Shown here in pieces: positions 21,241 through 32,923 of a stretch of 64,000 nucleotides of DNA (position 1 is its first letter; each line of letters opens with the position of its first letter). The notes under the pieces are model-generated. The model was not told the DNA's origin, made no database searches, and was given only the letters and a program-made list of their open reading frames with translations. The position numbers and the translations under genes are program-made. The DNA is taken from contig NZ_CP017813.1 of assembly GCF_001900245.1 (NCBI RefSeq), forward strand, positions 434,001 to 498,000, in the 5' to 3' direction. Source of the DNA: Mycoplasmopsis pullorum. GTDB lineage: Bacteria > Bacillota_I > Bacilli_A > Mycoplasmatales > Metamycoplasmataceae.

Positions 21241-23378
21241 TATTAGGTTCAGTCAGTTTATTTTCAACCTTTCCTTTAGTAATTTCTGCAAATCCTAGCA
21301 CTGGGACAACTACAGCTTCACCAGAGGCAGATCAACCAACACAACCAAATGAAGAAGAAGTGCAACCTACTTTAGATCCAAATTTTGATTCTTTCAAAAA
21401 GGTTGTAGATTTGGAATTAAAGAGACAATTATCAACAATAATCGATAATAAAATAGTTGATTTAAGAAATAAAGCTAATGAGATTATTCGTAAGAGTGAA
21501 AAGGAAAAAACCGAAGAAATCATTAAAGCCATTTATTACCACAAAGTTGCTGACTATCTACAGAGAAAACGTTTTGACATTCTCGATGATCCAAAATCTT
21601 TTGGTTTTCAAATTATTTATCCCTACGTTATAGCTTTAAATAAAGATATTTACGTTTCGAATGTAATTTATGATGATCGTGAGTATGAAAATATTAAATT
21701 CGGTACGGTATTGGGGACAACTTACTTTGAAGATGATATTGCTCGCAAAGATGAATTCACAGTTAACATCAATGCTATGAGTTATGCAGAATTACAAGAA
21801 CAGACGAGAAAATATTTTTCGGACTTGAATTCGCAATTTGACGAGATTTTTGTCAATGAAAGAGATATACCAAAATTAAAGAGTGAAAAACTAGAAAATA
21901 GTGATAATTCAGACACTACAGAAATTTTGTTTGATGATTTCTATAATGGTATTGAAATTACTTTACCAAATGGTTATAGTGAATGAGATGACTATGTTAA
22001 AGAGAAAATTGAAAAGAGGTTTTTACGATTTGACTTAGATAGAAACTCAAATTCAGATGCTGAAGAAACACCACCTGAAACACCTCCTGTTATTCCAGTC
22101 ACGAATCCTAAAGAAGTAACAGATCCTTTAGATAATATTGATGCTTTTACCGAAAACGTCCCTAATTTAATACCTTATATTTCATTTGAATTTTGAGAAA
22201 ACTTTAAACCTGAATTTTATGATGAGTGAAAAGCATTATCTGATAACAGCAATTTATCAGAGTTAAATTTAAGATTCAAATTTGAAAATTCTATTTTTAC
22301 TCGTTATCATTACTCAATTATTGCACTTAGAAAAACAGAAGATAGATTAAAAGCTGTGGTTTTAATTCGAGATAGAAATAACTTAAGTATTTCACGTACA
22401 TATGAAACTGAAATTTTAAAAGATGATTCAAAAGAATTTGCTAGATCTAAAGAAGCAGCAAATAAATTAGTCCGTGAAACAATTGTTAAATTTTACGATG
22501 CGCTTGGTATTGGTTCTAAAATTACACTTAAAAATTTAGGAAATCAAGAATTAATTTTATCTGTGTTTAATATGATCGTAAATCTAAATAAGATGATTTC
22601 GGAAAAAGATGATTATCACACAGAGCTTAAAAAAATAATTGAAAAATACAAAGATACTATTATCAAGTCAAATAAAGAAAAAGAGTTAACAATTGAATCG
22701 TCTGACTATATTAGAGATTTAATGAATCTATTTTTAGGTTCAATTGAGAGAAGTAGTTTAGTTGAAAATGATACTAATGTTGAATATCAATTTTTCGAAT
22801 ATCTTTACAATACCTATAAAAAAGTCGTTTTCGATGCTAAGGAAGGACTTGAGAAGAAAGAACTTAAACAAGAAATTATTAAAAAATTCCAGATGTTTAA
22901 GTTCGATTTAGCAACCTTGGATAAAATTTTTGAAATTTTAAACTTTGACCTTGACTACTGAAAAGGATTAATTAATTCTAACACCTTTAGTATTCAAGAC
23001 AAGTACAATAAAAACGTTGAAGTGATTGATAAAATTCAAAATATTTTGATTCAGTTAGCTGTTTTAACAAATACTGATGAACTTAATCCAAATGACACGA
23101 ATAATCCTAAAGTTATTGAGCTTAAAGAAACATATAATCGTGTTAAATCAACTAAAACGATCGGATATGTCGAAAAACAAAAGACACTTTATTATGTTGT
23201 TAGTGCTATTTTCACCTTATTAGGTTTGACCACTTTAATTAATTGACTAGTCTTAAGATTTAGTAAAAACAAAAAAATAAAATTAGGCAAAAAATATAGT
23301 TTTGTATTAATTGGAATTTCTGTAATGTCACTAGGAATTGCAATCGCTATGATTATTTTTGCTATTGGAGGAATTTAA
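21219..23378 (+). CDS. F1-like ATPase-associated exported membrane-anchored protein (MSC_0620-like)
   Basis: 719 residues. The N-terminus is signal-like (WLILGSVSLFSTFPLVISA), then a Thr/Glu/Pro-rich stretch, then a long charged, helix-rich ectodomain. Two closely spaced hydrophobic helices lie near the C-terminus (about 654-672 and 692-716). The bulk is therefore predicted outside the cell, anchored by C-terminal helices, so it is a candidate link between the cytosolic motor and surface partners. No known domain is recognised. It sits between the epsilon-like and alpha-like genes, as expected for MSC_0620. SD GGAG precedes the ATG. Confidence 0.68.
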
Positions 23379-23380
23379 TA

Positions 23381-24910
23381 ATGAAAAATCCTATTGTAAC
23401 AGCAATTTTTGACTATGTTGTAGAAATTTCAGGTAATTATGAATATCAACAAAATCAAATTTTTTGCTTAAAAAATTCAAAACAAGATATCAAAATGATG
23501 TTAATTTCATCAACCACAGATCGAGCGTTCTGTCTTGCTAGTGCTGGGGTTAATGATTTATTAATCGGTTCAGAAGTTGTAGCAATTCATGAAAGTGAAA
23601 AAGTTAAAACACCAAAAGATATTTTTGGAAAGATTATTAACACTAATAATGATGTGTTATATCCAATTAATGAAAAATTTACACAAGGATATTACAAACA
23701 TGAAAATAATATTTTTAACAATGATAATAAATTGTTAGATTATGAACCTTTAGAACAACAACTTTATACAGGATACATTAATATTGACTTATTAATCCCG
23801 ATCGGTCGGGGACAACGTGAGTTGATTATTGGGGACCGTAGAACTGGAAAAACTCACATTGCATTAAATACAATTATTAATCAAAAAGGTAAAGGTATTA
23901 AATGTATTTATGTAGCTATAGGACAGCAACAATCGCAAGTTACAGCTGCTTATAAGTTACTTAAAGAAAATGGTGCAATGGACTACACTATAATTATCGA
24001 TGCTTCATCAAGTAATCCATATGAGCAATATTTAGCACCTTATATCGGTATGACACATGCGGAAAATATTTGCCCCGAAGAAGATGTTTTGATTGTTTTT
24101 GACAACTTAACTAACCACGCAAATATTGTTCGTGAAATTGCTTTATTAACCAATAAACCAGTTGGAAAAGAAGCATTCCCTGGGGACATGTTCTACACTC
24201 ACTCTCGTCTTTTAGAACGTAGTGGAAAATTTAAAAACAAATATTCAATTACAGCTTTACCAATTATTCAAACAGTTGAAAATGACATTACTTCTTTAGT
24301 TGCTTCGAACGTTATTTCTATTACCGACGGTCAAATCGTTACTAATTCCGAATTATTTGCAGCAGGTAAAATTCCAGCTGTGGACATTGATTTATCAGTT
24401 AGCCGGATTGGTGGAAATGTTCAAAAAGCACATATTGCTCGTGTTGCATCTGAAGTTGGTAAGTTATACAAATCATACAAAAGACAAATTAAATTATCAT
24501 CACTTAAATATGACTTAAATGACGACATTAGTCAATTGATTTCAAATGGTATTTTAGCTGAAAGAATGTTTATCCAAAAAGGTGTTTCAAGCTACTCAGA
24601 AAATGCTATGTTTATGACATCGAAATTAGTGACATGAGGTTTCTTGAGTGAAATTAAAGACTTGCCATTAGTTTTAAAATTTGTTGATAAATTTATTGAG
24701 AAAAACAAACAAGCAAATGAATTATTCAATAATCTATTATCGAATAAACAAAATAATGATGAAATTGCAAAAAATTTCTTTAAATATTCTTTAGATCAAT
24801 TTTCAAAAGCTAATAAACTAGATTGAAAACTTAATTCTAATGATAAATTTTTACCTTTAGATCAAAGCAAATTAGTTGAAATTTACAATGAAATTACAGG
24901 AGTTAAATAA
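23381..24910 (+). CDS. F1-like ATPase alpha-like subunit (MSC_0619-like)
   Basis: 509 residues, similar length to F1 alpha. A beta-barrel N-terminus precedes P-loop GDRRTGKTH near residue 150 (alpha type is GDRQTGKT). Further family marks are IYVAIGQQQSQV, DVLIVFDNLTNHA and EAFPGDMFYTHSRLLERSG, all typical of ATP synthase alpha. In F1, alpha carries non-catalytic nucleotide sites. It differs from housekeeping alpha by reduced similarity in the C-terminal domain. Starts 2 bases after the previous stop; GGAGG lies upstream. Stop overlaps the beta-like ATG (TAATG). Confidence 0.9.
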
Positions 24911-26274
24911 TGAGTGCAAAAATAAGTAAGATTTGAAGTGATGTTGTTGAGATTACTTTTGAAAATCAAGAGTTACCAAAAATCAACCACATTATTAAAA
25001 CCGAAAATGATTCATCTTCCTTAATGGTTAAAAAAATTGTAAATGATAAAAAATTGCTTGCAATCATCGTAAATAGTGAAGAAGCTTTGAAAATTAATCA
25101 AGAAGTCTTTCCAACAGGTAAATCATTTATGGTACCAGTTGGTCAAAAAGCAAAAGGAAATATTTTTGACATTAATGGTATTTCTTTAACAGATAAAAAA
25201 GACAAACACACATATGTAGAAATGGATTCAACCATTATTGAAAATTTCGATTATTCATTTGCACCAACAATTCTTGAAACTGGGATTAAAGCAATTGACT
25301 TCTTTATCCCTATTTTAAAAGGTTCGAAAATTGGTATTTTTGGTGGAGCCGGGGTTGGTAAAACTGTTTTAATGAAAGAAATCATTTTTAACCTTTCAAA
25401 AAACCAAAATAAAACTTCATCAATTTTCATTGGTGCTGGTGAGCGTTCGCGTGAAGGGGTTGAATTATATCAAGATTTAGTTAAATCAGACTTGATGGAT
25501 AATTCTATTATGTATATTTCACAAATGAACGAAAGAGCTGGAGCTAGAATGTCAATTGTCCCAGTTGGGATAACTGCAGCTGAGTATTTAAGAGACAATA
25601 ATAAAGAAAATGTTTTATTATTTATCGATAACATTTTCCGTTTCCTACAAGCAGGGAGTGAAACAGCTGTTTCATTAGACAAAAAAACATCGATTGGTGG
25701 ATACCAAGCGACATTAAATACAGAAATATCACAAGTTGAAAATAGATTGTTCACTAACCAAAACGGAGCAATTACAAGTTTCCAAACTGTCTTCCTACCA
25801 ATGGACGATTTATCTGATCCATCAGCAGTAGCGGTGTTTAGTCACTTAAATGGTTCGCTGGTGCTTTCTCGTGAAGTAGCATATAAAAATATTTATCCTG
25901 CTTTTGATCCACTTGAATCGACATCAACTAGTGTGGATCCAGTTATTATTGGTGAAAGACACTATAATGCGATTATAGAAGTTAAAAAAGTATTCCAAAG
26001 ATATAAAGAATTAGAAGATGTTATTTTAATCCTTGGTATGGAAGAATTGGACGATGAATCTAAGATAATTGTTAAGAAAACTTTGCAATTACAAAACTTC
26101 TTTTCACAATATTTCTTTATGACTGAACATTTCACACATGAACCAGGTGTGTATGTACCTTTAAATGAGACAATTTCGTCAGTTGAAAGAATTTTATCAG
26201 GTGAATTTTTAGATGTACCTGCTCGTGCATTTTTATACATTAAATCGGTTGATGATATTAAAATAGGTGGTTAA
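24910..26274 (+). CDS. F1-like ATPase beta-like catalytic subunit (MSC_0618-like)
   Basis: 454 residues, near F1 beta length. Catalytic P-loop FGGAGVGKTVLM near residue 146-157, the GAGERSREG motif with the catalytic Glu near 178, QMNERAGARM, and Walker B VLLFIDNIFRFLQAGSE near 234-250 are intact, so ATP hydrolysis is expected. The typical beta DELSEED stretch is replaced by a diverged MEELDDESKI. It forms the head of the F1-like motor with the alpha-like protein. The ATG overlaps the upstream TAA. Confidence 0.9.
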
Positions 26275-26278
26275 TCTT

Positions 26279-28798
26279 ATGAAAAGAAACAAAAAGAAGT
26301 TGTTATTCTTTTCGACCTTAACCGCAATAGCTGGGATATCCTTATCAGGTTCTTGTACAGTAAATGTACATATTAATGAACAAAATAAAAACTTTAAAAA
26401 TCAAAATGTTCTTAATGAGTTTAAAAATAACAAAGATCGCTTAATTGCAGAGCTCAAAGAAAAAACTGAGTTAACCGAAGAAGAAAAAAATACGTTTGTA
26501 CAGCAAATTGAAGCAGCAAACACACGTGGAGCACTTGAAGAAGCTGTTAAAAATATTAAAGAAGAATTGTTAAAAATCAGAATAAGACAAAGATCGATAG
26601 AATTATTAGAAAAACATAAAGATGTCGTTCGTAAATTAATTAATGAATCTGAAGCTTTGTCAGCTGAATTAAAAGCTGAATTGCACGAAAAATTAAATAG
26701 CTTAACAAACAAAGATGACATTAAAAGATATCTTTTAGAAGTTCAACAAAAAATTGAAGATGAGAAAATTCGTGCCGAAGTATTGGAATACCTTAATATT
26801 CTCAATATTGATGCAGAGCTTGCGAAGTACGAAAAAGATCTTGGTCAATATAAAGAATATGAATTAAGATATTCAACAGAACTTCTATACAAATTAAAAG
26901 AAGAAGATAAAGCTGATACGATCATCAATAACTATAAAAATGTAAATAAGGATGTAGTTGATAAATTTAATACAATTTCAGCTGCAAATTATCAAATCTT
27001 TTATCAAGACGCTTATATTAAGAATTTTTCACTTCCAAATGCGAATAAAGATTTGGTTTTAAATCCAAATAAAATAAAACCAGTTCGAAAATACTACGAC
27101 TCAAAATCTGGGGATCGTGGTAAACCAAGATTTTTAATGAATGAACATTACAAGAGAATGGCATTAGATACTTATCGCATTGTATTTAATAACGAAAACC
27201 CTGAGATTGCAAAAGATCCAGATACTAAATCGGTAAAATCCGGAAAACAATCTTGAGGTACTGCTTGAATATTAGATTATGAAATTCCCGAGGATGGTTC
27301 ATACCCAACAAAATGATACATTGCGACCAATTTACACGTAGTTATGCCGTTTCATAAAAACAATACAGATCGAGATTCAGATGAATTGTACGTAAATAAT
27401 GCAAGAATTCGAGAAGAACATGATTTACTACGTGATGCTTTGTTAGAATTTAATGCTTTAGAAGCGGAATTTAACGAGGCAAAAGTTAGAGCAGATCAAA
27501 TCAAAGCGAGCAGAGGTGAAGACGATCCTGAATATAAAGCTTTTTACAGTAAATATCAAGATATAGCAAATCCTTCTGAATGACTAATTAACTACAATAA
27601 AGCTTTTAGAAAAAAAGAAAAATACGAAAACTTTATCGGTATCACAACTGGGATTAGTTTATACAATTTTAGTAGCGACGTACCATTAAATATTGAGCTG
27701 GACACAATCGATAAAGATCCTTATGTTCAACAGGTTGATTTAGAACCAGCTCAAGTCAAAATAGTTTATGCTGCTCTGGACTTCTTAAAACAATCTCCAA
27801 AATCGTACCTCGATCCTAATAGTAAACATAAAAATATTGAAGAATTTGCAGATTTTGCAGTTCTAGAAGTTGATTTTGGTAAATTAGCGTCAAATAAATT
27901 AAAATACACCAAAAAAGCTGAAGGTGTTTCAGGTGGTGAAAATTTTGTCGAAAGCAGCAGTGAATTAGCACGTGTAATTACTAATAACTACGCTGACTTA
28001 CCAGAATCTGAAAAGGCAAAACCGGCTAATTATGATGTTTTAAGTAAATATCATGAATGAGAAACCGAAGTAATTGAGTACACAGACGGAAATCAAAAAG
28101 TCCCTATCCCGAGAATTAATGCAAATTTCCTTGCTTTAGGTTATCCTAGTGCGGAAACTGATTATTCAATAAATAATGCTGCTTTAAGTGATGATCGCAA
28201 GTTTGCTTTAAAATATACAGCAAGCTTGTGAACCAATAAACCAAACACACAAGGGGATGGTATTAGGGACTTTGGACACTCACTATCAAAAAACTTAGCT
28301 TACCGTAACTTTGTGGACAAGCCTGGGGTTACTGATATGACTATTACTAATCCTATTTATGTAAGTACAAAAGATGAACCTTTTAACGTAGAGGGATTTA
28401 GAGATAAGAGTTCAAGTTACCAAGGATATGGTTTTATGAACTATGGTTTAGGTTATGTTTTAACTACTTGACAACCACTAGGCGGATCATCTGGAAGTAG
28501 TATTCGTGACTTAAATAATAACATTTTAGCCGTAAACTACTTAACTACAGACAATTTAGGAAATACGCTTGTTAACCTTTCACAAGCCCTACGCAGTCCT
28601 GGGTATGATTATGATGGTCAATATGGTAAATATAAATTGGAGTCGTATGATTTAGTTTATGGTGGTGGTAAAAACCAAAGAACATCATTCCGTCAATCAT
28701 TACTAAAACTTTATGGTGGACAATTTAAAACTCGTTTGTTCCCAGAAGGTGTTAGCAAAATACCTGCTGAATATCGTTTTAATTTAACTGAGGAATAA
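26279..28798 (+). CDS. mip: MIP-like immunoglobulin serine protease lipoprotein, copy 1 (DUF31)
   Basis: 839 residues. Lipobox SLSGSC after a Lys-rich start predicts a lipid anchor. A coiled-coil region (about 40-190) leads to a trypsin-fold DUF31 protease domain: His353 in IATNLHVVMPF, Asp525 in ADFAVLEVDF and Ser738 in LGGSSGSSI form a plausible triad. GTAWILDY, typical of the family, precedes the His strand. Known MIP proteases cut antibody heavy chain that MIB has captured. ATG 26279 is chosen over an upstream GTG because of AGGTGG and the signal peptide. Two bases separate it from copy 2. Confidence 0.85.
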
Positions 28799-28799
28799 T

Positions 28800-31148
28800 A
28801 TGAATAAAAATAAATTAAAGAAAATATTATTAGCAACAACATTAATAGGCACTTATTCACCATTATTGGTCGCATGTCAAATTAAAACGATTGAACCAAA
28901 AAAAGAAATTAACGATAGAAATCCTGAACCTGAAGTAAAACAAGGTAGTGCAAAAATAATCGATGAGTATAAAGAAGATATTTTAAATGCTCGTTATCTA
29001 ATTGAACAAAAATACTCACTTTATAATGAGACAATCGAGAGACAAAAAGCATTTTTAAGTGCTGCAAACTCGTTAAAAGAAGCATATGAAGCGGAACATC
29101 AAAAATTTGAAAAACTTCAAGAGCAAATCAACGAAATCAAAATCAAAAGGGAAAGTGAATTAGAAAAATTAAGCAAATTTAACTTTTTTGAATCTGAAGA
29201 TGGTATACAAATTTCTGGTAAATTAGCAATTGGTCTAAATGTTAATATCAATGAATATCCAAAAATTACAGATATCGAACTTAAAAATCTTATTGTTAAA
29301 ATAAACCAAATAAACAGTGAATATAACAAATTAAAACTAGACAAAGTAACCACATATTCAAATTATTTAAACTCAAAAAGAGATTATGAAAATAATCAAA
29401 CACAAATTTCTCAAAGTGAGAATTTATTAAAGCAAACAAATATTGAAATTGGTGAGTTGGAAAAATCAATAGTCGAAAAAAACCGATGAATTCAAAAATA
29501 TTCTAAAGAGCATAAATTGTCATTTAAAGCAATTGAAATTAAGTTGAAAAAAATTAAAGAAATCATTGATGAAAACGGTGTTAAAAAAGCAATCTACGAA
29601 CAACCAGAAGATAAAGTTGAAGAGGACTTGAAATTCGATGACAACGTAGTACCAAGTTTTCCAACTGGTCCAATTCAAATACCAAAATTTGATGAAAATG
29701 CACACAAATATCCCGACTTTGCATCTGAGTTTACTAAAATGTCCCCAGTGGACATTTACAAAGAAATTTACGATCGTACTTTTTCTATCAAATATGCATT
29801 TAAAGAAACTCCGAATGGTGGGGTTATTAGAGACATCTATCAAGGTACCGCTTGAATATTAGATTATCATAAATACCAAAACAGTAATAAGTACAAAATT
29901 TTCATGGCAAGCAATATGCACGTTCTGGGACAAATGAGCAATACGTTGGGGACAACTTTAGATAAAAAATTAGGTTACTTTGATCCAACTGGTTCTACTG
30001 TTGTCGATTTTGATTTAGGTAAAACAGAACAAACTCCAACTAACTTTGGAAGCATACCTAATGAGTCGTACAGCAAATATATTAATTCACGAGGTGGAAA
30101 TACAATTTATTACAATTCAAAAACTTTAGGACTTGAGAATCCGAAAATGGTTTTTGGTGCTGTGGATTATATTCGTGATTCAACTTTATATTCCCCAGTC
30201 AAGACCAGAGAGTATAAAAATCAAATAATAATAGGTGATCAATTAGAAGCACCGACATATGATAGAGTTGAAAAAGAAAAGAAAACGAAGATTCTGGAGA
30301 ATATGTCTAGAATGAGATACATTCCTTATTTCTCAGATTTTGGTGTGTTCGAATTTGATGTTGATTTAGATTCGCCGCGTTTAAATAGTAAATTTAAAGG
30401 ATGAATTAATAAAGCGATTAAAGCATTAGATAATTACATCAATAGAAATAAAAACCCTAATAATAAAACTCCAAATCGTTTTGTAGACGATTTACCATTC
30501 TTAAGTGCAGATTATTTGTCAGCTGGTAAAATGAGACTTAAAGGTAAACATTTAGATTATGAAGCTATCTCGTTAGCCAATGCAAAAGATGTGTATATTG
30601 GTGGATATCCTAAAAATAGTGCAACCAGAAAAACATACTGAATGCAAAATAATCCAACTGAACGTGATTCAACAGAATTAACTTCATACTTTAAATCACC
30701 TGAAAATAAAAGAGCTTTTGCACTTGCAACATTGGATTATGATTCAAAACTAGAAAGTGGAAATCCAAGTCCACAGTTATTATGAAACAAACCATACTTA
30801 AACTTTTATGGTGTAAATTACAACATTAAATTCTCGTCATTGTACTATGGAGCATCAGGTTCAGTAGTTTATAATGAATTTGGAGAAATTATTGGTATTT
30901 ATAGTGGTGTTCGTGCAAACAATACCTATGGTAACTTATTAGATTCAGCATCATTCACAAGTTTAATTCAAAGAACACAAGTGAAATTAGCACATGGAAT
31001 CCTACAACCGTATAATTTAATTGATGGTTCAAATAAAGAGTTATATCCAAAACAAACTAATTCATATCGCGAAAATCTCAGAATAATTTATCCTGACGGA
31101 TTTGAAGATGGCACACACAAAACAGCATTATTCCCTGAAGGATACTAA
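28800..31148 (+). CDS. mip: MIP-like immunoglobulin serine protease lipoprotein, copy 2 (DUF31)
   Basis: 782 residues; lipobox LLVAC at about residues 22-26. A long coiled coil (about 55-265) precedes the DUF31 protease domain: GTAWILDYHKYQ, His374 in ASNMHVLGQ, candidate Asp513 in SDFGVFEFDV, and Ser686 in YYGASGSVVY. The triad order matches copy 1, but sequence identity is low outside these motifs, so this is an old duplication or a separately acquired paralogue. GAGG at the end of copy 1 serves as ribosome-binding site. A strong terminator follows. Confidence 0.85.
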
Positions 31149-31180
31149 AAAAATCTAGGAGCTAAATCCTAGATTTTTAT
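31146..31180. terminator. Terminator ending the MIB/MIP operon (bidirectional)
   Basis: Hairpin AAATCTAGGA/TCCTAGATTT with a loop of about 5 bases and flanking A/T runs. It also serves the convergent thioredoxin gene. Confidence 0.85.
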
Positions 31181-31482
31181 TTTAAAGTATTAATTTCTTC
31201 GTTTAATTGTTCATAAGGTCTGTAACCTTGGAATGAAGCTAATAATGATCCTTCTTTATAAACGAATGTTGCAGGAATTGAGTTAACCCCCATTTCTGCA
31301 GCGAAAGCTTGATCTTTATCAACATCTACTCTGTAGATATCAAGACCTATTTTTTCTGATAATTCTTCTAAAGATTTTTTATACATACGGCATGGTCCAC
31401 ATCATGTTGCGTGGAAAACTAAAACTTTTAGTCCTTTTTTTAAATCTTCTTGGATATCACTTTTAACAACTTCTTTTAACAT
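31177..31482 (-). CDS. trxA: Thioredoxin
   Basis: 101 residues with active-site WCGPC at residues 27-31 and cis-Pro in SIPATFVY, the standard thioredoxin fold. Acts as a cytosolic disulphide reductase, with the electron donor presumably the thioredoxin reductase encoded at 57933. A GGAG site lies just upstream of the ATG. Single gene with its own terminator. Confidence 0.96.
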
Positions 31483-31601
31483 GATTCTCCTTAATATAAG
31501 CGATGTTATACTTTAACTATTATAGCAAAAACAGCAAAAAACGACGATTTTTAATTAAAAAAATGATTTTTTATATTTTATTGGTTAAATTTATTCAAAT
31601 A

Positions 31602-31626
31602 AAAAAGGTAATTTGAATTTACCTTG
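31602..31626 (-). terminator. Terminator of the Cys-rich peptide gene
   Basis: Minus-strand hairpin AAGGTAA/TTACCTT with a 7-base loop followed by a T run, six bases after the stop codon. Confidence 0.75.
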
Positions 31627-31632
31627 TTTTAT

Positions 31633-31728
31633 TTAGCAGTTGCATTGAGATTTGCATGTGCAATTTGAGCATGGGCAGTTAGAACCACATTTGCATTCAC
31701 AATTTTGGTTTTTATTTTTTAATTCCAT
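31633..31728 (-). CDS. Cys-rich metallothionein-like micropeptide
   Basis: A 31-residue peptide with nine cysteines in CxC and CxxC pairs (CECKCGSNC, CPCSNC, CTCKSQCNC), the pattern of metal-binding metallothioneins. There is no signal peptide; the N-terminus is MELKNKNQN. It has its own complete transcription unit on the minus strand: TTGCAT-N17-TAAAAT promoter, AAAGGAG ribosome-binding site and a hairpin terminator. Likely a Zn/Cu/Cd-binding or thiol-buffer peptide; function is inferred from composition only. Its place beside thioredoxin may point to metal or redox stress. Confidence 0.7.
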   Translation of the reverse strand: MELKNKNQNCECKCGSNCPCSNCTCKSQCNC

Positions 31729-31756
31729 TTCTAATTCTCCTTTTATCTATATTTTA

Positions 31757-31785
31757 ATTTTATTACAAAAAAATAAAAAATGCAA
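31757..31785 (-). promoter_or_regulatory. Promoter of the Cys-rich peptide gene
   Basis: -35 TTGCAT (31780-31785) and -10 TAAAAT (31757-31762) on the minus strand with 17-base spacing, giving a leader of about 20 bases that contains AAAGGAG. Confidence 0.55.
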
Positions 31786-31886
31786 AAAATAGCTATTTTT
31801 TTAATATAAATTGCTTTTTTAGTCGAAAAACGGTAAAAATAACAGAAAATTTTTTGACTTAAATTGCGAATTTTTTTGACTAAAAA

Positions 31887-31892
31887 TATAAT
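31887..31892 (+). promoter_or_regulatory. -10 box of the three-gene membrane protein operon
   Basis: TATAAT preceded by TTGCGA-like -35 sequence. A leader of about 60 bases ends with AAAGGAGATGA before the ATG at 31960. Two copies of TTTTTTGACT lie just upstream (about 31849 and 31872). Confidence 0.45.
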
Positions 31893-31959
31893 AAAATATA
31901 TAGTTATCTAGAAGAAAAGAAAATCGATAAATTTACAAAATATTTTTAAAAGGAGATGA

Positions 31960-32430
31960 ATGAAAAACATTATTAACGCTCTTAAGAAAAAAATCGACCA
32001 AGACCGTCGAAATTTAAAAATTTACAAATTATTAGATAGTTTTTTTGGAACAACAATTACTATTTGCAACATCGTTGTAATAGTTTTGGCCATTTTGGTT
32101 TTAAATATTTTGCTACAAAAAATGAGAAACAAAGATATTAATCAAGAAGCAGAAAACTGAACACCATTTATATTAATTTTAATTCTTACAATTTTTATTA
32201 TTGCTAACTTCATTTTGACAATTACTTTAAGTATTTACAAAGTCAATATGAGATTTAGTGATTATCAAAAAATTAGAAATACAATTATGGATTTAAAAGT
32301 TAAATTAGATGCTAAAGTTATCAATGAAGAAGAATTAGACAAATATATTGATGTATTGTGATTGAAATTGAAAAACAAAAATAAAATTGTGATGATGAAT
32401 GTGGTAAAAGAACAATTAAGAAAGGGATAA
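31960..32430 (+). CDS. Small two-helix membrane protein, DUF4231-like
   Basis: 156 residues: basic amphipathic N-terminus, a first hydrophobic helix (about 31-53), a second (about 69-88), then a cytosolic helix-rich tail. Two helices bracketing a short loop and flanked by charged coils resemble the DUF4231 / 2TM family common in mycoplasmas; the family assignment is tentative. First of three similar genes; stop to next ATG is one base. Confidence 0.6.
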
Positions 32431-32431
32431 A

Positions 32432-32923
32432 ATGTTAAAAATAGATCGTTTTTTTCAAAAAAGAAGACAAAAAGCAGTGTTAAACAAGTACCTTTTGGGG
32501 ACACTTTACTACTCACTTAACTTAATTACAATAGCTAGTTCGACTTTTTTAGGTATTGCTGTAGTTTTGTTTTTAGCTGGTAATAACAAATGATTAGGAC
32601 AAGATAATCCTTATCGAACATTTTTAAATGACTCAACTTTATACATTATTTTAACCGCAATCATCAATGCTGGTGTTTCATTTATCAGTGGAATTTTAAG
32701 CTTTTTTGTTGTTGGAAGTAAATTTGAGGATGCTAAAACTAATTTAAAAAGAATTGATCTAGAGTATATTCTTTTTAAAGGAAAAGAACTTTATTATTCT
32801 CCAGAAAATACAACCAAACCGGAGTATGTACTTTACAAAAGAATCTTATATATTATTTCATTCGATCGTTATCAAAGAGAAAGTTTAATTAAGGAAAGTG
32901 CAAAAAATGAGCAAAGCCAATAA
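32432..32923 (+). CDS. Small two-helix membrane protein, DUF4231-like
   Basis: 163 residues with the same plan as its neighbours: basic N-terminus (FFQKRRQKAVLNKY), two hydrophobic helices (about 28-49 and 71-94) and a cytosolic tail ending EQSQ. AAGGGA at the end of the previous gene is the ribosome-binding site. Its 3' end overlaps the next gene by 17 bases. Function unknown; probably forms a hetero-oligomer with the other two. Confidence 0.6.

Noticed and set aside
23381..26274. Housekeeping F1F0 ATP synthase operon
   Set aside because: Alpha- and beta-like proteins are present, but no subunits a, b, c or delta with normal sequences; order and neighbours match the F1-like X0 type instead.
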